From: an uncultured Anaerolineae bacterium
Lineage (GTDB): Bacteria > Chloroflexota > Anaerolineae > JACIWP01
Assembly: GCA_938049385.1 (NCBI GenBank)
Contig: CALIBQ010000010.1
Location: forward strand, 22,154 to 86,153
Direction: 5' to 3'
DNA length: 64,000 nucleotides
Both the position numbers and the translations under genes were made by a program. The notes below the pieces were generated by a model. The model saw only the letters and a program-made list of their open reading frames with translations, had not been told where the DNA came from and did not search any database. Shown here in pieces: positions 42,479-51,365 of this stretch; positions within the stretch are counted from its first letter, which is position 1; every line of letters begins with the position of its first letter.

Positions 42479-44455
42479 ATGATCGCAGACATCGGATATG
42501 GTGCCCTACTGTTGGCGTTCTTGAGCGCCGGCTACGCCGCCCTGGCCTTCGTCCTGGGCCAGCGCCGGCGCCGCCCGGAGCTGATCCGCTCCGGCGAAAA
42601 CGGCTTTCGCATGGCTGTCCTGTGGGTGGTTACCGCCTCCCTGATCCTGCTGTACCTGCTGGTCAGCCGCGATTACCAGGTGCGCTATGTTTTCGAGCAT
42701 GTGAGCAACACCCTGCCGCTGGCATACGTGCTGTCGGCCTTCTGGGCCGGCCAGGAAGGCTCCCTGCTCTTCTGGCTCCTGTTAGTGAGCCTGGCCGGCC
42801 TGGTCGTGCTGTACAGCCAGCGCGATGCGGCGGCTCAACCTCTGCGCCCCTATCTGCTGGCGACCACAGCCATCGTCCAAGCCTTCATGGCGCTGGTGCT
42901 GGTCCTGCCCAGCAATCCCTTTGCCCTGCTTGCGAGCCGGCCGGCGGACGGCTTCGGGCTGAATCCCCTGCTGGAAAATGTCGGCATGATCTTTCACCCG
43001 CCGACGCTGTTCATCGGCTATGCCCTTTACACTATCCCCTTTGCCTTTGTGCTGGCCGGCATTCTCAGCGGACAGCCCAGCGACGCCTGGATGGCGCGCG
43101 TGCGCCGCTGGAGCCTGATGGCCTGGTTGTTCCTGAGCATCGGCATCATCCTGGGCGCCTGGTGGGCCTATATCGAGCTGGGATGGGGCGGATACTGGGC
43201 CTGGGACCCGGTGGAGAACTCCTCGCTGATACCCTGGCTGGTGGGTACAGCGGCCCTGCACTCGGCGGCGGTGCAGTCCCGACGGGGCATCTTCCGCACC
43301 TGGACGGCGGTGCTGACTATACTGACTTTCGGGTTGTGCATATTCGCTACCTTTGTTACCCGCTCTGGCGTCATCCAGTCGGTGCACGCCTTCGAACGCT
43401 CTTCCCTGGGCTGGTACTTCGCCGTCTTCCTGGTCGTCGCGATGGCCGGCAGTCTGGGACTGCTGGCAGCGCGCCGGCGCGCCTTCGCCGATAACTACGC
43501 CCTGGAGTCGTACCTCTCACGCGAGGCCGGCTTCCTCATCGGCAACCTCCTGCTGGTCGGTGCGGCCGCCGTCGTGTTCCTGGGCACCATCTTCCCGGCC
43601 CTGACCGAACTGTTCCGGGGACAGCAAGTGGCGTTGGACGCCGGCTTCTACAACCGCTCCTTCGGCCCTATCGGCCTGGCCATCATCTTGCTGTTCGGCG
43701 TATGTCCAGTCCTGCTCTGGCACCGGACGACCCCAGCACAGCTCGCCCGGCGGCTGATCGTGCCGGCCATCCTCACCGCGCTGATCATCGCTGTCCTGCT
43801 GGTCACCGGCTGGCGGGAGCCGATCGCGCTGGTGGGCTTTGGGTCGACGGCCTTCGTCGCCGGCAGTATCCTGATGGAGTTCGGCAGAGGGGCGCGCGCC
43901 CGCATGCGCTCCGCCGGCGAGAACCCGTTGACCGCCCTCCTGCGGGTGGTGGGGCGGGACCGCCGGCGCTACGGCGGCCTCATTGTCCACCTGGGTGTCC
44001 TGCTCATCGTGCTGGGCGTGGTCGGCTCCGGCGTGTACAAGCAGGAGTACCAGACAGTGATGAAGCCCGGCGAGACGCTGGACGTCGCCGGCTATACGGT
44101 GCAGTACCTGCAGTACGTGGAACAGGAACTGCCGCACAAACAGCGCTTCGCTACCATCTTGCGGGTTTCCCGCCCCAATGGGGCGGTGCGAGAGCTGGTG
44201 CCGGAGAAAAACTTCCATTGGAACGTGGAGCAGTGGGTCTCGGAGGTGGCGGTGTGGAGCCGGCCGGCGGAAGACTTCTACGTCATCCTGGCCGGCCTGA
44301 GCAGTGACGGCTCCGCGACCTTCCAATTTTTGCAGGAACCGCTGATGCTGTGGATGTGGATCGGCGGCGGCGTGATGGTGCTGGGCACCCTGCTGGCCTG
44401 GTGGCCGGCCGGCGAGCGCCGGCGCCGTGCACCCGCGGACACGGCGGAGGAATAG
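42479..44455 (+). CDS. ccmF: Cytochrome c heme lyase subunit CcmF
   Basis: 658 residues, normal for the family, with about 14 hydrophobic segments. The tryptophan-rich WWD motif is present (WGGYWAWDPVENSSLIPWL), together with the conserved MIFHPPTLFIGYALYTIPFAF and FATFVTRSGVIQSVHAF. CcmF takes heme from CcmE and attaches it to apocytochrome c, normally together with CcmH. No CcmH gene is visible here. The gene follows ccmE by 36 bases and has GAGAGG upstream. Confidence 0.96.
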   Translation: MIADIGYGALLLAFLSAGYAALAFVLGQRRRRPELIRSGENGFRMAVLWVVTASLILLYLLVSRDYQVRYVFEHVSNTLPLAYVLSAFWAGQEGSLLFWLLLVSLAGLVVLYSQRDAAAQPLRPYLLATTAIVQAFMALVLVLPSNPFALLASRPADGFGLNPLLENVGMIFHPPTLFIGYALYTIPFAFVLAGILSGQPSDAWMARVRRWSLMAWLFLSIGIILGAWWAYIELGWGGYWAWDPVENSSLIPWLVGTAALHSAAVQSRRGIFRTWTAVLTILTFGLCIFATFVTRSGVIQSVHAFERSSLGWYFAVFLVVAMAGSLGLLAARRRAFADNYALESYLSREAGFLIGNLLLVGAAAVVFLGTIFPALTELFRGQQVALDAGFYNRSFGPIGLAIILLFGVCPVLLWHRTTPAQLARRLIVPAILTALIIAVLLVTGWREPIALVGFGSTAFVAGSILMEFGRGARARMRSAGENPLTALLRVVGRDRRRYGGLIVHLGVLLIVLGVVGSGVYKQEYQTVMKPGETLDVAGYTVQYLQYVEQELPHKQRFATILRVSRPNGAVRELVPEKNFHWNVEQWVSEVAVWSRPAEDFYVILAGLSSDGSATFQFLQEPLMLWMWIGGGVMVLGTLLAWWPAGERRRRAPADTAEE

Positions 44456-44467
44456 GATGGCAGAACG

Positions 44468-44749
44468 ATGCAGATCATCATCTTCCTGTTGATGGCAGGC
44501 CTGACGATCTTCATGCTGGCCTATCCCCTTTGGCAGGGGGGAGCGGCTGCGCGGCCCGCGCCGGCACCGGCCGCGACCCTTTCCGCCGGCCAGTGCGCGA
44601 CCTGCGGGCGCGTGCTGGAGCCGGACGAGCGCTTCTGCCCGCAGTGCGGCACGCCGGTGGGACCGCGCTGTCCGCAGTGCGGCCGGGCGCTGGTCGGCGA
44701 TGAACGCTTCTGTCCCGGCTGTGGGGCGAAATTAGAGGGAACGCGATGA
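44468..44749 (+). CDS. Small membrane protein with double zinc ribbon, ccm operon
   Basis: 93 residues. One N-terminal helix (QIIIFLLMAGLTIFMLAYPLW) is followed by two zinc ribbons with four CxxC-type pairs (CATCGRVLEPDERFCPQCG and CPQCGRALVGDERFCPGCG). The Arg-containing sequence after the helix suggests that the ribbons are cytoplasmic. No named family is recognised beyond the general double-zinc-ribbon fold. It begins 12 bases after ccmF and overlaps the next gene by 4 bases (ATGA), so it is part of the ccm transcript and probably of one complex with its neighbour. Confidence 0.8.
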   Translation: MQIIIFLLMAGLTIFMLAYPLWQGGAAARPAPAPAATLSAGQCATCGRVLEPDERFCPQCGTPVGPRCPQCGRALVGDERFCPGCGAKLEGTR

Positions 44750-45780
44750 GGAACGCACTGGGGTTTACCCTGATAGGTATACTGCTGGTCATTGGACTGG
44801 CGGCGGCACCGGCGGCTGGCGCGCAGGCCAGCGGCACCATCGAAGGGGTGGTCATGCTGGCCCCGGCGAACACCCCCCTGGCCGGCGTCCCGGTTTCCCT
44901 GGAATGGTACGAGGGCACCACCCTGAAGCAGACATTACAGACGCAGACCGATGCCGGCGGAGGCTTTTCGTTCACCGGGCTGGCCCTCGGCGGGGAAAAT
45001 GTCTATGCGGTCAGCGCGCTCTACAAAGATGTCGCCTACTTCGGGGATATGATCACGCTCACCGCCTCTGCCCCGCAGAAGGCGGTGCGCCTGGAGGTGT
45101 ACGAGACCACCGATGATGACAGCGGCATCGTCATCGAGCGCGCCCATCTCATTATCAGCCCGCTGAACGAAGGTGTGCAGGTCGGGCAGATGTTCATCGT
45201 CTCCAACGCCGGCGGCAAGACCTTCATCGGCAGGCCCCTGCAGGAAGGCGGCCAGCCGGTAACCTTCCGCATCTACCTGCCCAAGGGGGCAGACCAGCTC
45301 ACCTTTGACGCCGGCGAACTGGGAGAGCGCTTCATCAGCGTGCCGGACGGCGCGGCAGACACCATGCCCATTCCACCCGGCCAATCCAGCGCCCAAATCG
45401 TGCTGTCCTACACCCTCCCACCGCAGGGCACTCCGTGGTCCATGGACTACACCCTGTATTACCCGGTGAAGAACCTAAACGTGCTGGTATCTATGGGCTG
45501 GGTGGTGGAGGGCGCGCCGCTGGAATTCGCCGGCACCATGGGCGGAGAGATGCCGTTCCTGAACTACGCCGCCCGGGACCTGCCCGCCAACACCACCCTG
45601 CACCTGACGTTCCAGTCGAGCGCGACTGCCGGCGGCACGGCCGGAAAGAGCGGCACCGCGGCGCCGGCCGGCAGTGCCCAGAACACCATGCTGGGCATCG
45701 CCATCGGTCTGGGTACGCTCCTGCTCATCGGCCTGGTAACCTACCCTTTGTGGATACCGGGGAGGCAGGGACGGACATGA
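44746..45780 (+). CDS. Ccm-operon secreted/membrane protein with carboxypeptidase-regulatory-like domain
   Basis: 344 residues. Signal peptide (about 1-26), then a carboxypeptidase-regulatory-like beta-sandwich (ASGTIEGVVMLAPANTPLAGVPVSLEWYEG, GGGFSFTGLALGGENVYAVSALYKDV), then a second beta domain similar to that of the gene at 40994, and a C-terminal membrane helix (MLGIAIGLGTLLLIGLVTYPLWIP). It lacks its own zinc ribbon, but the preceding coupled gene supplies a membrane ribbon pair. Together, the genes at 44468 and 44746 therefore recapitulate the layout of the first operon gene in two pieces. Function is unknown; a Ccm accessory role is inferred. Confidence 0.72.
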   Translation: MRNALGFTLIGILLVIGLAAAPAAGAQASGTIEGVVMLAPANTPLAGVPVSLEWYEGTTLKQTLQTQTDAGGGFSFTGLALGGENVYAVSALYKDVAYFGDMITLTASAPQKAVRLEVYETTDDDSGIVIERAHLIISPLNEGVQVGQMFIVSNAGGKTFIGRPLQEGGQPVTFRIYLPKGADQLTFDAGELGERFISVPDGAADTMPIPPGQSSAQIVLSYTLPPQGTPWSMDYTLYYPVKNLNVLVSMGWVVEGAPLEFAGTMGGEMPFLNYAARDLPANTTLHLTFQSSATAGGTAGKSGTAAPAGSAQNTMLGIAIGLGTLLLIGLVTYPLWIPGRQGRT

Positions 45781-46535
45781 AGGGACAGGTGGAACGCTGG
45801 CCGGCGGTGGAAGCGCGCGGCATCAGCAAGGCGTTCGGCCGCTACCGCGTCCTGCGCGGGGTGGACCTGCGCATTCAGCCGGGGGAATTCGTCGCCTTGT
45901 TGGGGCCGAACGGCGCCGGCAAGACCACGTTCCTGCGCATCCTGGCCACGTTGAGCCGACCCAGCGAGGGCCGCGCTTGGATCAACGGCCAGCCGCTGGA
46001 CGGCGACACGCGCCGCGTCCGCCAGCAGATCGGCCTGGTCTCCCATCAGACGTTCCTGTACGGCGATCTGACCGCCGAGGAAAACCTGCGCTTCTACGGC
46101 CGGCTGTACCGGGTGCCGGCGCTGGAGGAACGCATCGCCGAACTGCTACAGCGGGTCGGGCTGTACGAGCGCCGGCATGATCCCGTGCGCACCTTCAGCC
46201 GCGGCATGCAGCAGCGCCTCTCCATCGCCCGCGCCGTGCTCCACGACCCACCCGTGCTCCTGCTGGATGAGCCGGACACTGGCCTGGACCAGCAGGCGGC
46301 GCGCATGCTTCGCGAACTGCTGTCGCTTATGGGCGCCGAACAGCGCACCATCCTGATGACCACGCATCAGTTGGAGCGGGCGCGGGAGATGAGCACGCGG
46401 GTGGCCATCCTTGCCGGCGGGCAGATCCGCTGGGATTCGCCCACCGCGCACCTTTCGACGGCGGAACTGGCCGAGGCCTACATGGAGTTGGTGGAGCGCC
46501 GGCCGGCCAATGCACTCCCAGGAGCCTCCGCATGA
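45777..46535 (+). CDS. ccmA: Heme exporter ABC ATPase CcmA
   Basis: 252 residues. Walker A LLGPNGAGKTTFLR, Q-loop SHQTFLYGDLTAEENLRFYGRLY, signature FSRGMQQRLSIARA, Walker B VLLLDEPDTGLD and H-loop MTTHQ are all intact. With CcmB and CcmC it powers release of heme-loaded CcmE. The ATG at 45777 overlaps the previous stop by 4 bases; the frame is open far upstream inside the previous gene, but that part is shadow sequence. The next gene overlaps its end by 4 bases as well. Confidence 0.93.
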   Translation: MKGQVERWPAVEARGISKAFGRYRVLRGVDLRIQPGEFVALLGPNGAGKTTFLRILATLSRPSEGRAWINGQPLDGDTRRVRQQIGLVSHQTFLYGDLTAEENLRFYGRLYRVPALEERIAELLQRVGLYERRHDPVRTFSRGMQQRLSIARAVLHDPPVLLLDEPDTGLDQQAARMLRELLSLMGAEQRTILMTTHQLERAREMSTRVAILAGGQIRWDSPTAHLSTAELAEAYMELVERRPANALPGASA

Positions 46536-47206
46536 GCAGTGCCTGGCAGGCGGTATGGGCCGTCGTCAAAAAGGACATCTTGGCGGAACTGCGCACGAAG
46601 GAAACGCTGAGCATGATGCTCATCTTCGTGCTCCTGGCCGTCTTCATCTTCAACTTCGCCTTCGACCTGCGGGTGGAGAACGTGCGGGAGGTCGCGCCGG
46701 GGGTGATGTGGGTGGCGTTCGTGTTCGCCGGCGTCCTGGGGCTGAACCGCTCCTTCATCCAGGAGGCGGACAAAGGATGCCTGGACGGCCTGCTGATGAC
46801 ACCGGTGGACCGCAGTCTGATCTACCTGGGCAAGATGCTGGGCAACCTGATCTTCATGCTGGCCGTGGACGCCATCGCCCTGCCGGTCTTCTCGGTACTG
46901 CTTAATCTGGCGCTCGTGCGCTGGGACATCGCGCTGATTGTGGTGCTGGGCACGCTGGGGTTTGCCGGCGTCGGCACGCTCTTCTCCGCTATGACCGCCA
47001 ACACCCGGGCGCGCGAGGTGATGCTGCCCCTGCTGTTGTTCCCGGTGGCCCTGCCGCTGGTGCTGGCCGCGGTGAAGGCTACCGCCGGCGTGCTCGACGG
47101 CGCATCCCTGGGCGAGGTCGCTAATTGGCTCAACCTGCTCATCGGCTATGACGTGGTGTTCCTGACGATCTCATACCTGACCTTCGATTATGTGGTAGAG
47201 AGCTGA
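46532..47206 (+). CDS. ccmB: Heme exporter membrane subunit CcmB
   Basis: 224 residues with six hydrophobic segments. VVKKDILAELRTKETLSMMLIFVLLAVFIFNFAFD and GVMWVAFVFAGVLGLNRSFIQEADKGCLDGLLMTPVDRSLIYLGKMLGN are typical of CcmB. It forms the ABC complex with CcmA and CcmC. It is translationally coupled to ccmA. Confidence 0.95.
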   Translation: MSSAWQAVWAVVKKDILAELRTKETLSMMLIFVLLAVFIFNFAFDLRVENVREVAPGVMWVAFVFAGVLGLNRSFIQEADKGCLDGLLMTPVDRSLIYLGKMLGNLIFMLAVDAIALPVFSVLLNLALVRWDIALIVVLGTLGFAGVGTLFSAMTANTRAREVMLPLLLFPVALPLVLAAVKATAGVLDGASLGEVANWLNLLIGYDVVFLTISYLTFDYVVES

Positions 47207-47225
47207 ATGGGAGGGATGACCTGCC

Positions 47226-47912
47226 ATGGAACGTTGGGGCGTGGGTAAAATCGCCATATTTTTGCACGGGCTGGCCGGCGCGGCCGTTTTGACAGCGCTC
47301 TACATGGCACTGGTATTCGCCCCCAGAGAGGCCGCGATGGGGGATGTACAGCGCATTTTCTACTGGCATGTCGCCACCGCCTGGGTGGGTTTTTTCGCCT
47401 TTTTCATCACGCTGATAGCCAGCATCGCCTATCTGCGCACTGGCCGGCGGCGCTGGGACATCGTGGCGCTCTCTTCGGTGGAGATCGGCCTGGCGTTCGC
47501 CGTTATCATGACGGTAACTGGCTCGCTGTGGGCCAAACCGGTCTGGAACACCTGGTGGACCTGGGAGCCGCGCCTGACGACGGTCGCCATCATGCTGTTG
47601 ATTTACGCGACCTATCTGCTCCTGCGGCGGGTGATTGAGGACCCCGGCCGGCGCGCCCGCTTCGCCGCGGTGTACGGCATCGCCGGCTTCGTCAGCGTCC
47701 CTATCACCTTCATGGCCATCCGCTGGTGGCGCACAATTCACCCGGTGATTTTCAAAAGCGAGGGCTTTGATCTGTCGCCGGCGATGCTGGTGGCGCTCAT
47801 CGTCTCGGTCGCGGCATATTCCCTGCTGTACGTTTCCCTGCTCCTGCTCCGCACCCAGCTCGAGTTCCTGAGCGACGAGGCGGCGGAACTGCGGGAATCC
47901 CTGGACGAATAA
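47226..47912 (+). CDS. ccmC: Heme-handling membrane protein CcmC
   Basis: 228 residues, six helices. The tryptophan-rich WWD motif is present as VWNTWWTWEPRLTTVAIMLLIY, together with FYWHVATAWVGFFAFFITLIASI and SVPITFMAIRWWRTIHPVIF with external histidines. CcmC loads heme onto CcmE. It lies 19 bases after ccmB. Confidence 0.96.
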   Translation: MERWGVGKIAIFLHGLAGAAVLTALYMALVFAPREAAMGDVQRIFYWHVATAWVGFFAFFITLIASIAYLRTGRRRWDIVALSSVEIGLAFAVIMTVTGSLWAKPVWNTWWTWEPRLTTVAIMLLIYATYLLLRRVIEDPGRRARFAAVYGIAGFVSVPITFMAIRWWRTIHPVIFKSEGFDLSPAMLVALIVSVAAYSLLYVSLLLLRTQLEFLSDEAAELRESLDE

Positions 47913-47924
47913 GGAGAGGACGCG

Positions 47925-48071
47925 ATGACATACCTGATTGCGGCCTACACGGTCATGTGGCTGATCACCTTTATCTTCGTGCTCAGCATGGCGATCCGCC
48001 AGCGGCGCCTGGCGGCGGAGCTGGAAGCCCTGAAAGCGCGCCTGCAGGAGAGACAGCGCTATGGGCAGTAG
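47925..48071 (+). CDS. CcmD-like small membrane protein
   Basis: 48 residues. One membrane helix (YLIAAYTVMWLITFIFVLSMAI) followed by a basic amphipathic tail (RQRRLAAELEALKARLQERQRYGQ), the standard CcmD layout. CcmD helps release heme-CcmE from the CcmABC complex. GGAGAGGA lies just upstream of the ATG. Position directly after ccmC and an 11-base overlap with the next gene support the call; sequence alone is too short for certainty. Confidence 0.82.
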   Translation: MTYLIAAYTVMWLITFIFVLSMAIRQRRLAAELEALKARLQERQRYGQ

Positions 48072-48741
48072 ACAGCCTCACGCGGCGGTGCGCCGGCGCG
48101 CTTTCCCGTTGGTCGTCCTCCTAGCGCTGGGTGCCCTGATGAGCGCATGCGGCGCGAATCCGCCCCAGGCGGCGTCACCGCCGACAGCGGCGGCCCCTGC
48201 ACCCATACCGGCCGTTTCGACCCCGCCGCCCACCGCCACCTGGGCGCCCCTGCCGACCGATACGCCGGTGCCGACGGCCACGCCTTCGCCGGCACCTGTC
48301 ACGCCGACCGCCCTACCGCCGGCGCCGGCCCCGGCGCACCTGGCGCCCGATTTTGTGGTCAGCGACCTGGACGGCAATCCTATCCAGCTCAGCGCCTTCC
48401 GGGGCAAGCGGGTACTGCTCAATTTCTGGGCCACCTGGTGCCCGCCCTGCCGCTATGAGATGCCGGCCCTGCAGGAGGCCTATACTGCCCATGCGGATGA
48501 CGATTTTGTCATCCTGGCGATCAACTACCTGGAGCCCAGCGAGGAGGTCCGTGCCTTCCTGGCGAGCCTTGGACTGACCTTCCCGGTCGGCATTGACAGC
48601 AGTGGGGACGTGTTTCGGAGCTATCGGGTGATTTCCATCCCCACTTCCTTCTTTATCGGCCGCGATGGTGTGATCGTGGCCTTATATCGCGGTCCCCTGA
48701 CGAAAGAGGCTATCGAACAGGCCCTGTCCAAGGCGCCGTAA
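48061..48741 (+). CDS. Thioredoxin-like lipoprotein (CcmG/ResA type)
   Basis: 226 residues. Lipoprotein signal with lipobox LMSAC (Cys30), then a long Pro/Thr/Ala linker, then a thioredoxin domain beginning HLAPDFVVSDLDGNPIQLSAF with active site FWATWCPPCRYEMPAL (near 127-131) and the cis-Pro segment VISIPTSFFIGRDG. It should keep apocytochrome heme-binding cysteines reduced on the outer face of the membrane. It is last in the ccm operon, before a terminator. No CcdA-type electron donor is in the window. Confidence 0.93.
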   Translation: MGSRQPHAAVRRRAFPLVVLLALGALMSACGANPPQAASPPTAAAPAPIPAVSTPPPTATWAPLPTDTPVPTATPSPAPVTPTALPPAPAPAHLAPDFVVSDLDGNPIQLSAFRGKRVLLNFWATWCPPCRYEMPALQEAYTAHADDDFVILAINYLEPSEEVRAFLASLGLTFPVGIDSSGDVFRSYRVISIPTSFFIGRDGVIVALYRGPLTKEAIEQALSKAP

Positions 48742-48745
48742 CAAA

Positions 48746-48781
48746 CAGCGTAGGGGCGGCGCATGTGTCGCCCCTGCGCTG
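48746..48781 (+). terminator. Terminator of the ccm operon
   Basis: Stem CAGCG-T-AGGGGCG with CGCCCCT-G-CGCTG (13 pairs including one T-G) and a 10-base loop, followed by TTCTT. Confidence 0.7.
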
Positions 48782-48891
48782 TTCTTCCCGCCGGCGTAGG
48801 AAAAGCGTCGAGCGTTCATCATGTCAGCCCCTTGCACATATGCTACAATGTTATCCGCAGTGAACCCCTAATCCTTACCCAGGGAGGTGAC

Positions 48892-49125
48892 ATGTTCTCC
48901 GACCGCATCGGCAAGATTCAGAAGGCCCGGCTGTATGCGCTGGAGCCGGAGCGCTTCACGGTGAGCGGGGAAGCGGTGATCGTGCGGGGAGACCACGGGG
49001 ACTACATTTTGACGAGACAGGATGGGGAATGGGTGTGTACGTGCGGCTACTACCGCCGGCACCATTGGTGCGCCCACACCCTGGCGTATGAATGGTATGC
49101 CGGCCTGCGGCCCGGCATACTGTAA
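48892..49125 (+). CDS. Small SWIM zinc-finger protein
   Basis: 77 residues. The SWIM pattern C-x-C-x(n)-C-x-H is present as CTCGYYRRHHWCAH, preceded by YILTRQDGEWV. SWIM domains bind DNA or protein partners; stand-alone copies of this size have no known function. GGGAGGTGA lies just upstream of the ATG. The gene stands alone and ends about 40 bases before a strong terminator. Confidence 0.85.
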   Translation: MFSDRIGKIQKARLYALEPERFTVSGEAVIVRGDHGDYILTRQDGEWVCTCGYYRRHHWCAHTLAYEWYAGLRPGIL

Positions 49126-49168
49126 TTTCACACTACAGCCTGGCCGGCCCGGTCTGGCGGGAAAATGA

Positions 49169-49197
49169 AAGGCCCGCGAATATCCTTCGCGGGCCTT
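49169..49197. terminator. Bidirectional terminator
   Basis: Perfect 12-bp stem AAGGCCCGCGAA/TTCGCGGGCCTT with a 5-base loop. It is T-rich on both sides (GTTGTTT on plus, TTTCATTTTC on minus), between convergent genes. Confidence 0.9.
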
Positions 49198-49219
49198 GTT
49201 GTTTCCCTCGCCCAGGGAG

Positions 49220-50254
49220 TTATTCTTCGGGGCGCTTCGGCATGGCAGTGAGCTGGACACTGAGGCGGGCAAAATGGCTCTGCTCGGGTCCTTCGCCGGC
49301 GCCGTACACCATCTCCTTAATCTCTGCCCGCACCCGCAGGGTGCTGGTCTCCAGCGTGAATATCTTGCCCGGCTCGGCCAGGATAGCCTCCCCTTTGGGT
49401 GCCAGGCGGGTGCGCAGTTCCGCATCCTCAAAGGCGTACTGGCTCATGAGCACCTTGGTCACGGTGCGGATATCGCTCTTATCGAAGAGCCAGACCTCGA
49501 AAGCGGTCACCAGGCTGGGCGTGCCCTCGCCCAAGGTCTCGGAGATGCCCATGCCGCATTCGCCCAAGAACTCGCCAGAAGGGGTCTCGATGGCAAAGCT
49601 TTCGTCGAAGCTGTCATCGCCCAGGTTATAGGTGGAGGTGAAGGTGCCCAGGGCGGCCAGCGGTGGGGCGGCCGGCCCAGGAGCTGTCGGTGCACCAGGA
49701 ACAGCAGTAGGGGCCGGTGCGGGGCCGGCGGCCGGCTGTGCCACCTGCACCCCGCGGCGTTTCTGCAAGTAGCTCCAACCCAACGCGGCCGCGGCCAGCA
49801 AGATGGCGATGCCGATCAGCACACCGCAGATGGCGACCAGACTGCCGAGGAGGCCCTTGCGGGGCGCCGGTGCAGTTGCCGCGCCCGGCGCGGTCGGCTG
49901 AGCGGTGGGGGTGATGCCCAGGTCTCGCGCCAGCGCGGCGATGCGCTGGGCGTCCGAGCCGCGGCCCTGGCGCATATATTCGGACTGGAGGTTGGTGAGG
50001 ATGGCGGCCAGCTCATCCGGGGGCCAGCCGGCCAGACGCTGTCGCGCCTGATCCAGGTCATGGGTCACAAAGTAGGAATCGGCCACCATGGTCACATAGG
50101 CCAGCTTGTGTTCGGCGCGCAGGTCAATCGGGTCTGTGTCATAGTACTCGACCGGCCAGAGCCACCAGCCGATGACCAGCCAGCCCAGCAGGAGGCCGGC
50201 CAGGAACGCGGCAAGGGCGATGATGATGGTTGCTCTTTGCCCGCTGATCCGCAT
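49220..50254 (-). CDS. Two-helix membrane protein of unknown function
   Basis: 344 residues. Helix 1 near 9-31 (TIIIALAAFLAGLLLGWLVIGWWLW), a helical region with LAAILTNLQSEYMRQGRGSDAQRIAALARDLG, helix 2 near the middle (LLGSLVAICGVLIGIAILLAAAALGWSYL), a Pro/Ala linker, and a C-terminal beta-rich domain (FTSTYNLGDDSFDESFAIETPSGEFLGECGMGISETLG). I recognise no family. The ATG at 50254 follows GGAGGG and is preferred to an upstream start at 50341. Confidence 0.72.
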   Translation of the reverse strand: MRISGQRATIIIALAAFLAGLLLGWLVIGWWLWPVEYYDTDPIDLRAEHKLAYVTMVADSYFVTHDLDQARQRLAGWPPDELAAILTNLQSEYMRQGRGSDAQRIAALARDLGITPTAQPTAPGAATAPAPRKGLLGSLVAICGVLIGIAILLAAAALGWSYLQKRRGVQVAQPAAGPAPAPTAVPGAPTAPGPAAPPLAALGTFTSTYNLGDDSFDESFAIETPSGEFLGECGMGISETLGEGTPSLVTAFEVWLFDKSDIRTVTKVLMSQYAFEDAELRTRLAPKGEAILAEPGKIFTLETSTLRVRAEIKEMVYGAGEGPEQSHFARLSVQLTAMPKRPEE

Positions 50255-50425
50255 GAGATACCCTCCTGGCATGTGTGGTGCACTGCCGGCGTACTCCTGG
50301 CCGGCAGAGATTGACAAGGACCACGGCAGACCGTGCATCAACGGTCACAAGGGTATTGTAGCATATTCCGATTTTGAGCGTCAAGGCGCGGACGCGGCCG
50401 GCGGCGGGAATTAATAATAAAAAAC

Positions 50426-50447
50426 CCAGGCCCGCTTCCGGGCCTGG
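50426..50447 (-). terminator. Terminator of the GntR-family gene
   Basis: 9-bp stem CCAGGCCCG/CGGGCCTGG with loop CTTC, followed on the minus strand by GTTTTTTATTATT. Confidence 0.92.
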
Positions 50448-50471
50448 CGGATCAGTGAGGCAGAAATCCGC

Positions 50472-51251
50472 CTACTGGCGGTAGTACGTTTCAATAATCT
50501 CTTTCTCCAGGTCATAATGCCGCTGGAGCCATTCCACAGCCGCGGCCCCCTGCCCTTGCATAACCGCTTCGCACAGCCCGCGGTGGATCTCCCGCTCTGC
50601 TTCGATCCAGCGCTGGTTCTGCTCTGGGGAGCCTTCCAGAAAGCCGCGCAAGCGCAGGGTCCTGGGCACCATGTCCAGGAGCGTCTTCAGCAGTTGCACC
50701 AGGATGGGGTTCCCGGTAGATTCGGCAACGGTCAGATGGATGCGGTCGTGGGACGAACCGGTCAGCCGGCCTTCCATCGCCGCGGTGTACTCCGCGAATT
50801 GGTCCACCGCCAGGTATTCGGCAAGGGCCTCGTCCAGCACCCGGCGGTGTTCGTCAGTGATGTTCTGGACGGCCAGCAGGATGATCTCCTTTTCCAGGAG
50901 GAAGCGCGCCTGGAGCAAATGCAGACGCATTTCTCTCTGGAGCGCGGTAGAGAGCGAGGCGATATCCATCCCAAAGTCGAAATGAGGTTTCGGCTGTTTG
51001 ATGAAGGTGCCTTCGCCGGCACGCCCCTCGACCAACCCCATGGCAGCCAGGGACTGCAGAGCCTCGCGCACGGAGGAGCGGCTGACGCCCAGCATCTCCA
51101 TCAGCCGGCGCTCTGACGGCAGTTTGTCGCCGGGTTTCAGCTCCCCTCGCTGTATCAACGAGACAAGCTGTTCAATGATCGAGTCCACCACAGTAACTCG
51201 CCGGGGCGGCAGTAACGGCAGTGGTTTCTGTTCACGCTTTCTCTCTCGCAT
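50472..51251 (-). CDS. GntR/FadR-family transcriptional regulator
   Basis: 259 residues. The N-terminal winged helix has SIIEQLVSLIQRGELKPGDKLPSERRLMEMLGVSRSSVREALQSLAAMGLVEGRAGEGTFI. The C-terminal all-helical FCD ligand domain has LLQARFLLEKEIILLAVQNITDEHRRVL and FHLT-like HDRIHLTVAESTGNPILVQLL, with histidines expected to bind metal and an organic acid. The start at 51251 is chosen because the promoter places the transcript start near 51305, just inside the longer frame. Divergent from pfkA, it may control that gene and itself through the operator at 51366-51374. The effector is unknown. Confidence 0.92.
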   Translation of the reverse strand: MRERKREQKPLPLLPPRRVTVVDSIIEQLVSLIQRGELKPGDKLPSERRLMEMLGVSRSSVREALQSLAAMGLVEGRAGEGTFIKQPKPHFDFGMDIASLSTALQREMRLHLLQARFLLEKEIILLAVQNITDEHRRVLDEALAEYLAVDQFAEYTAAMEGRLTGSSHDRIHLTVAESTGNPILVQLLKTLLDMVPRTLRLRGFLEGSPEQNQRWIEAEREIHRGLCEAVMQGQGAAAVEWLQRHYDLEKEIIETYYRQ

Positions 51252-51310
51252 ACGCTTCCTGCCCTCGTGGGATACGGTGCTCGCGACCTGTGAATCATAG
51301 TATTGCATTC

Positions 51311-51339
51311 GTAATATACCAGAATCCTGAAGATGTCAA
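51311..51339 (-). promoter_or_regulatory. Promoter of the GntR-family gene
   Basis: Minus strand TTGACA (51339-51334), then TATTAC at 17 bases (51316-51311) or TATATT at 15 bases; the exact -10 is uncertain. Confidence 0.6.
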
Positions 51340-51365
51340 CTTTATGCATCGTGCACATGACGGAT

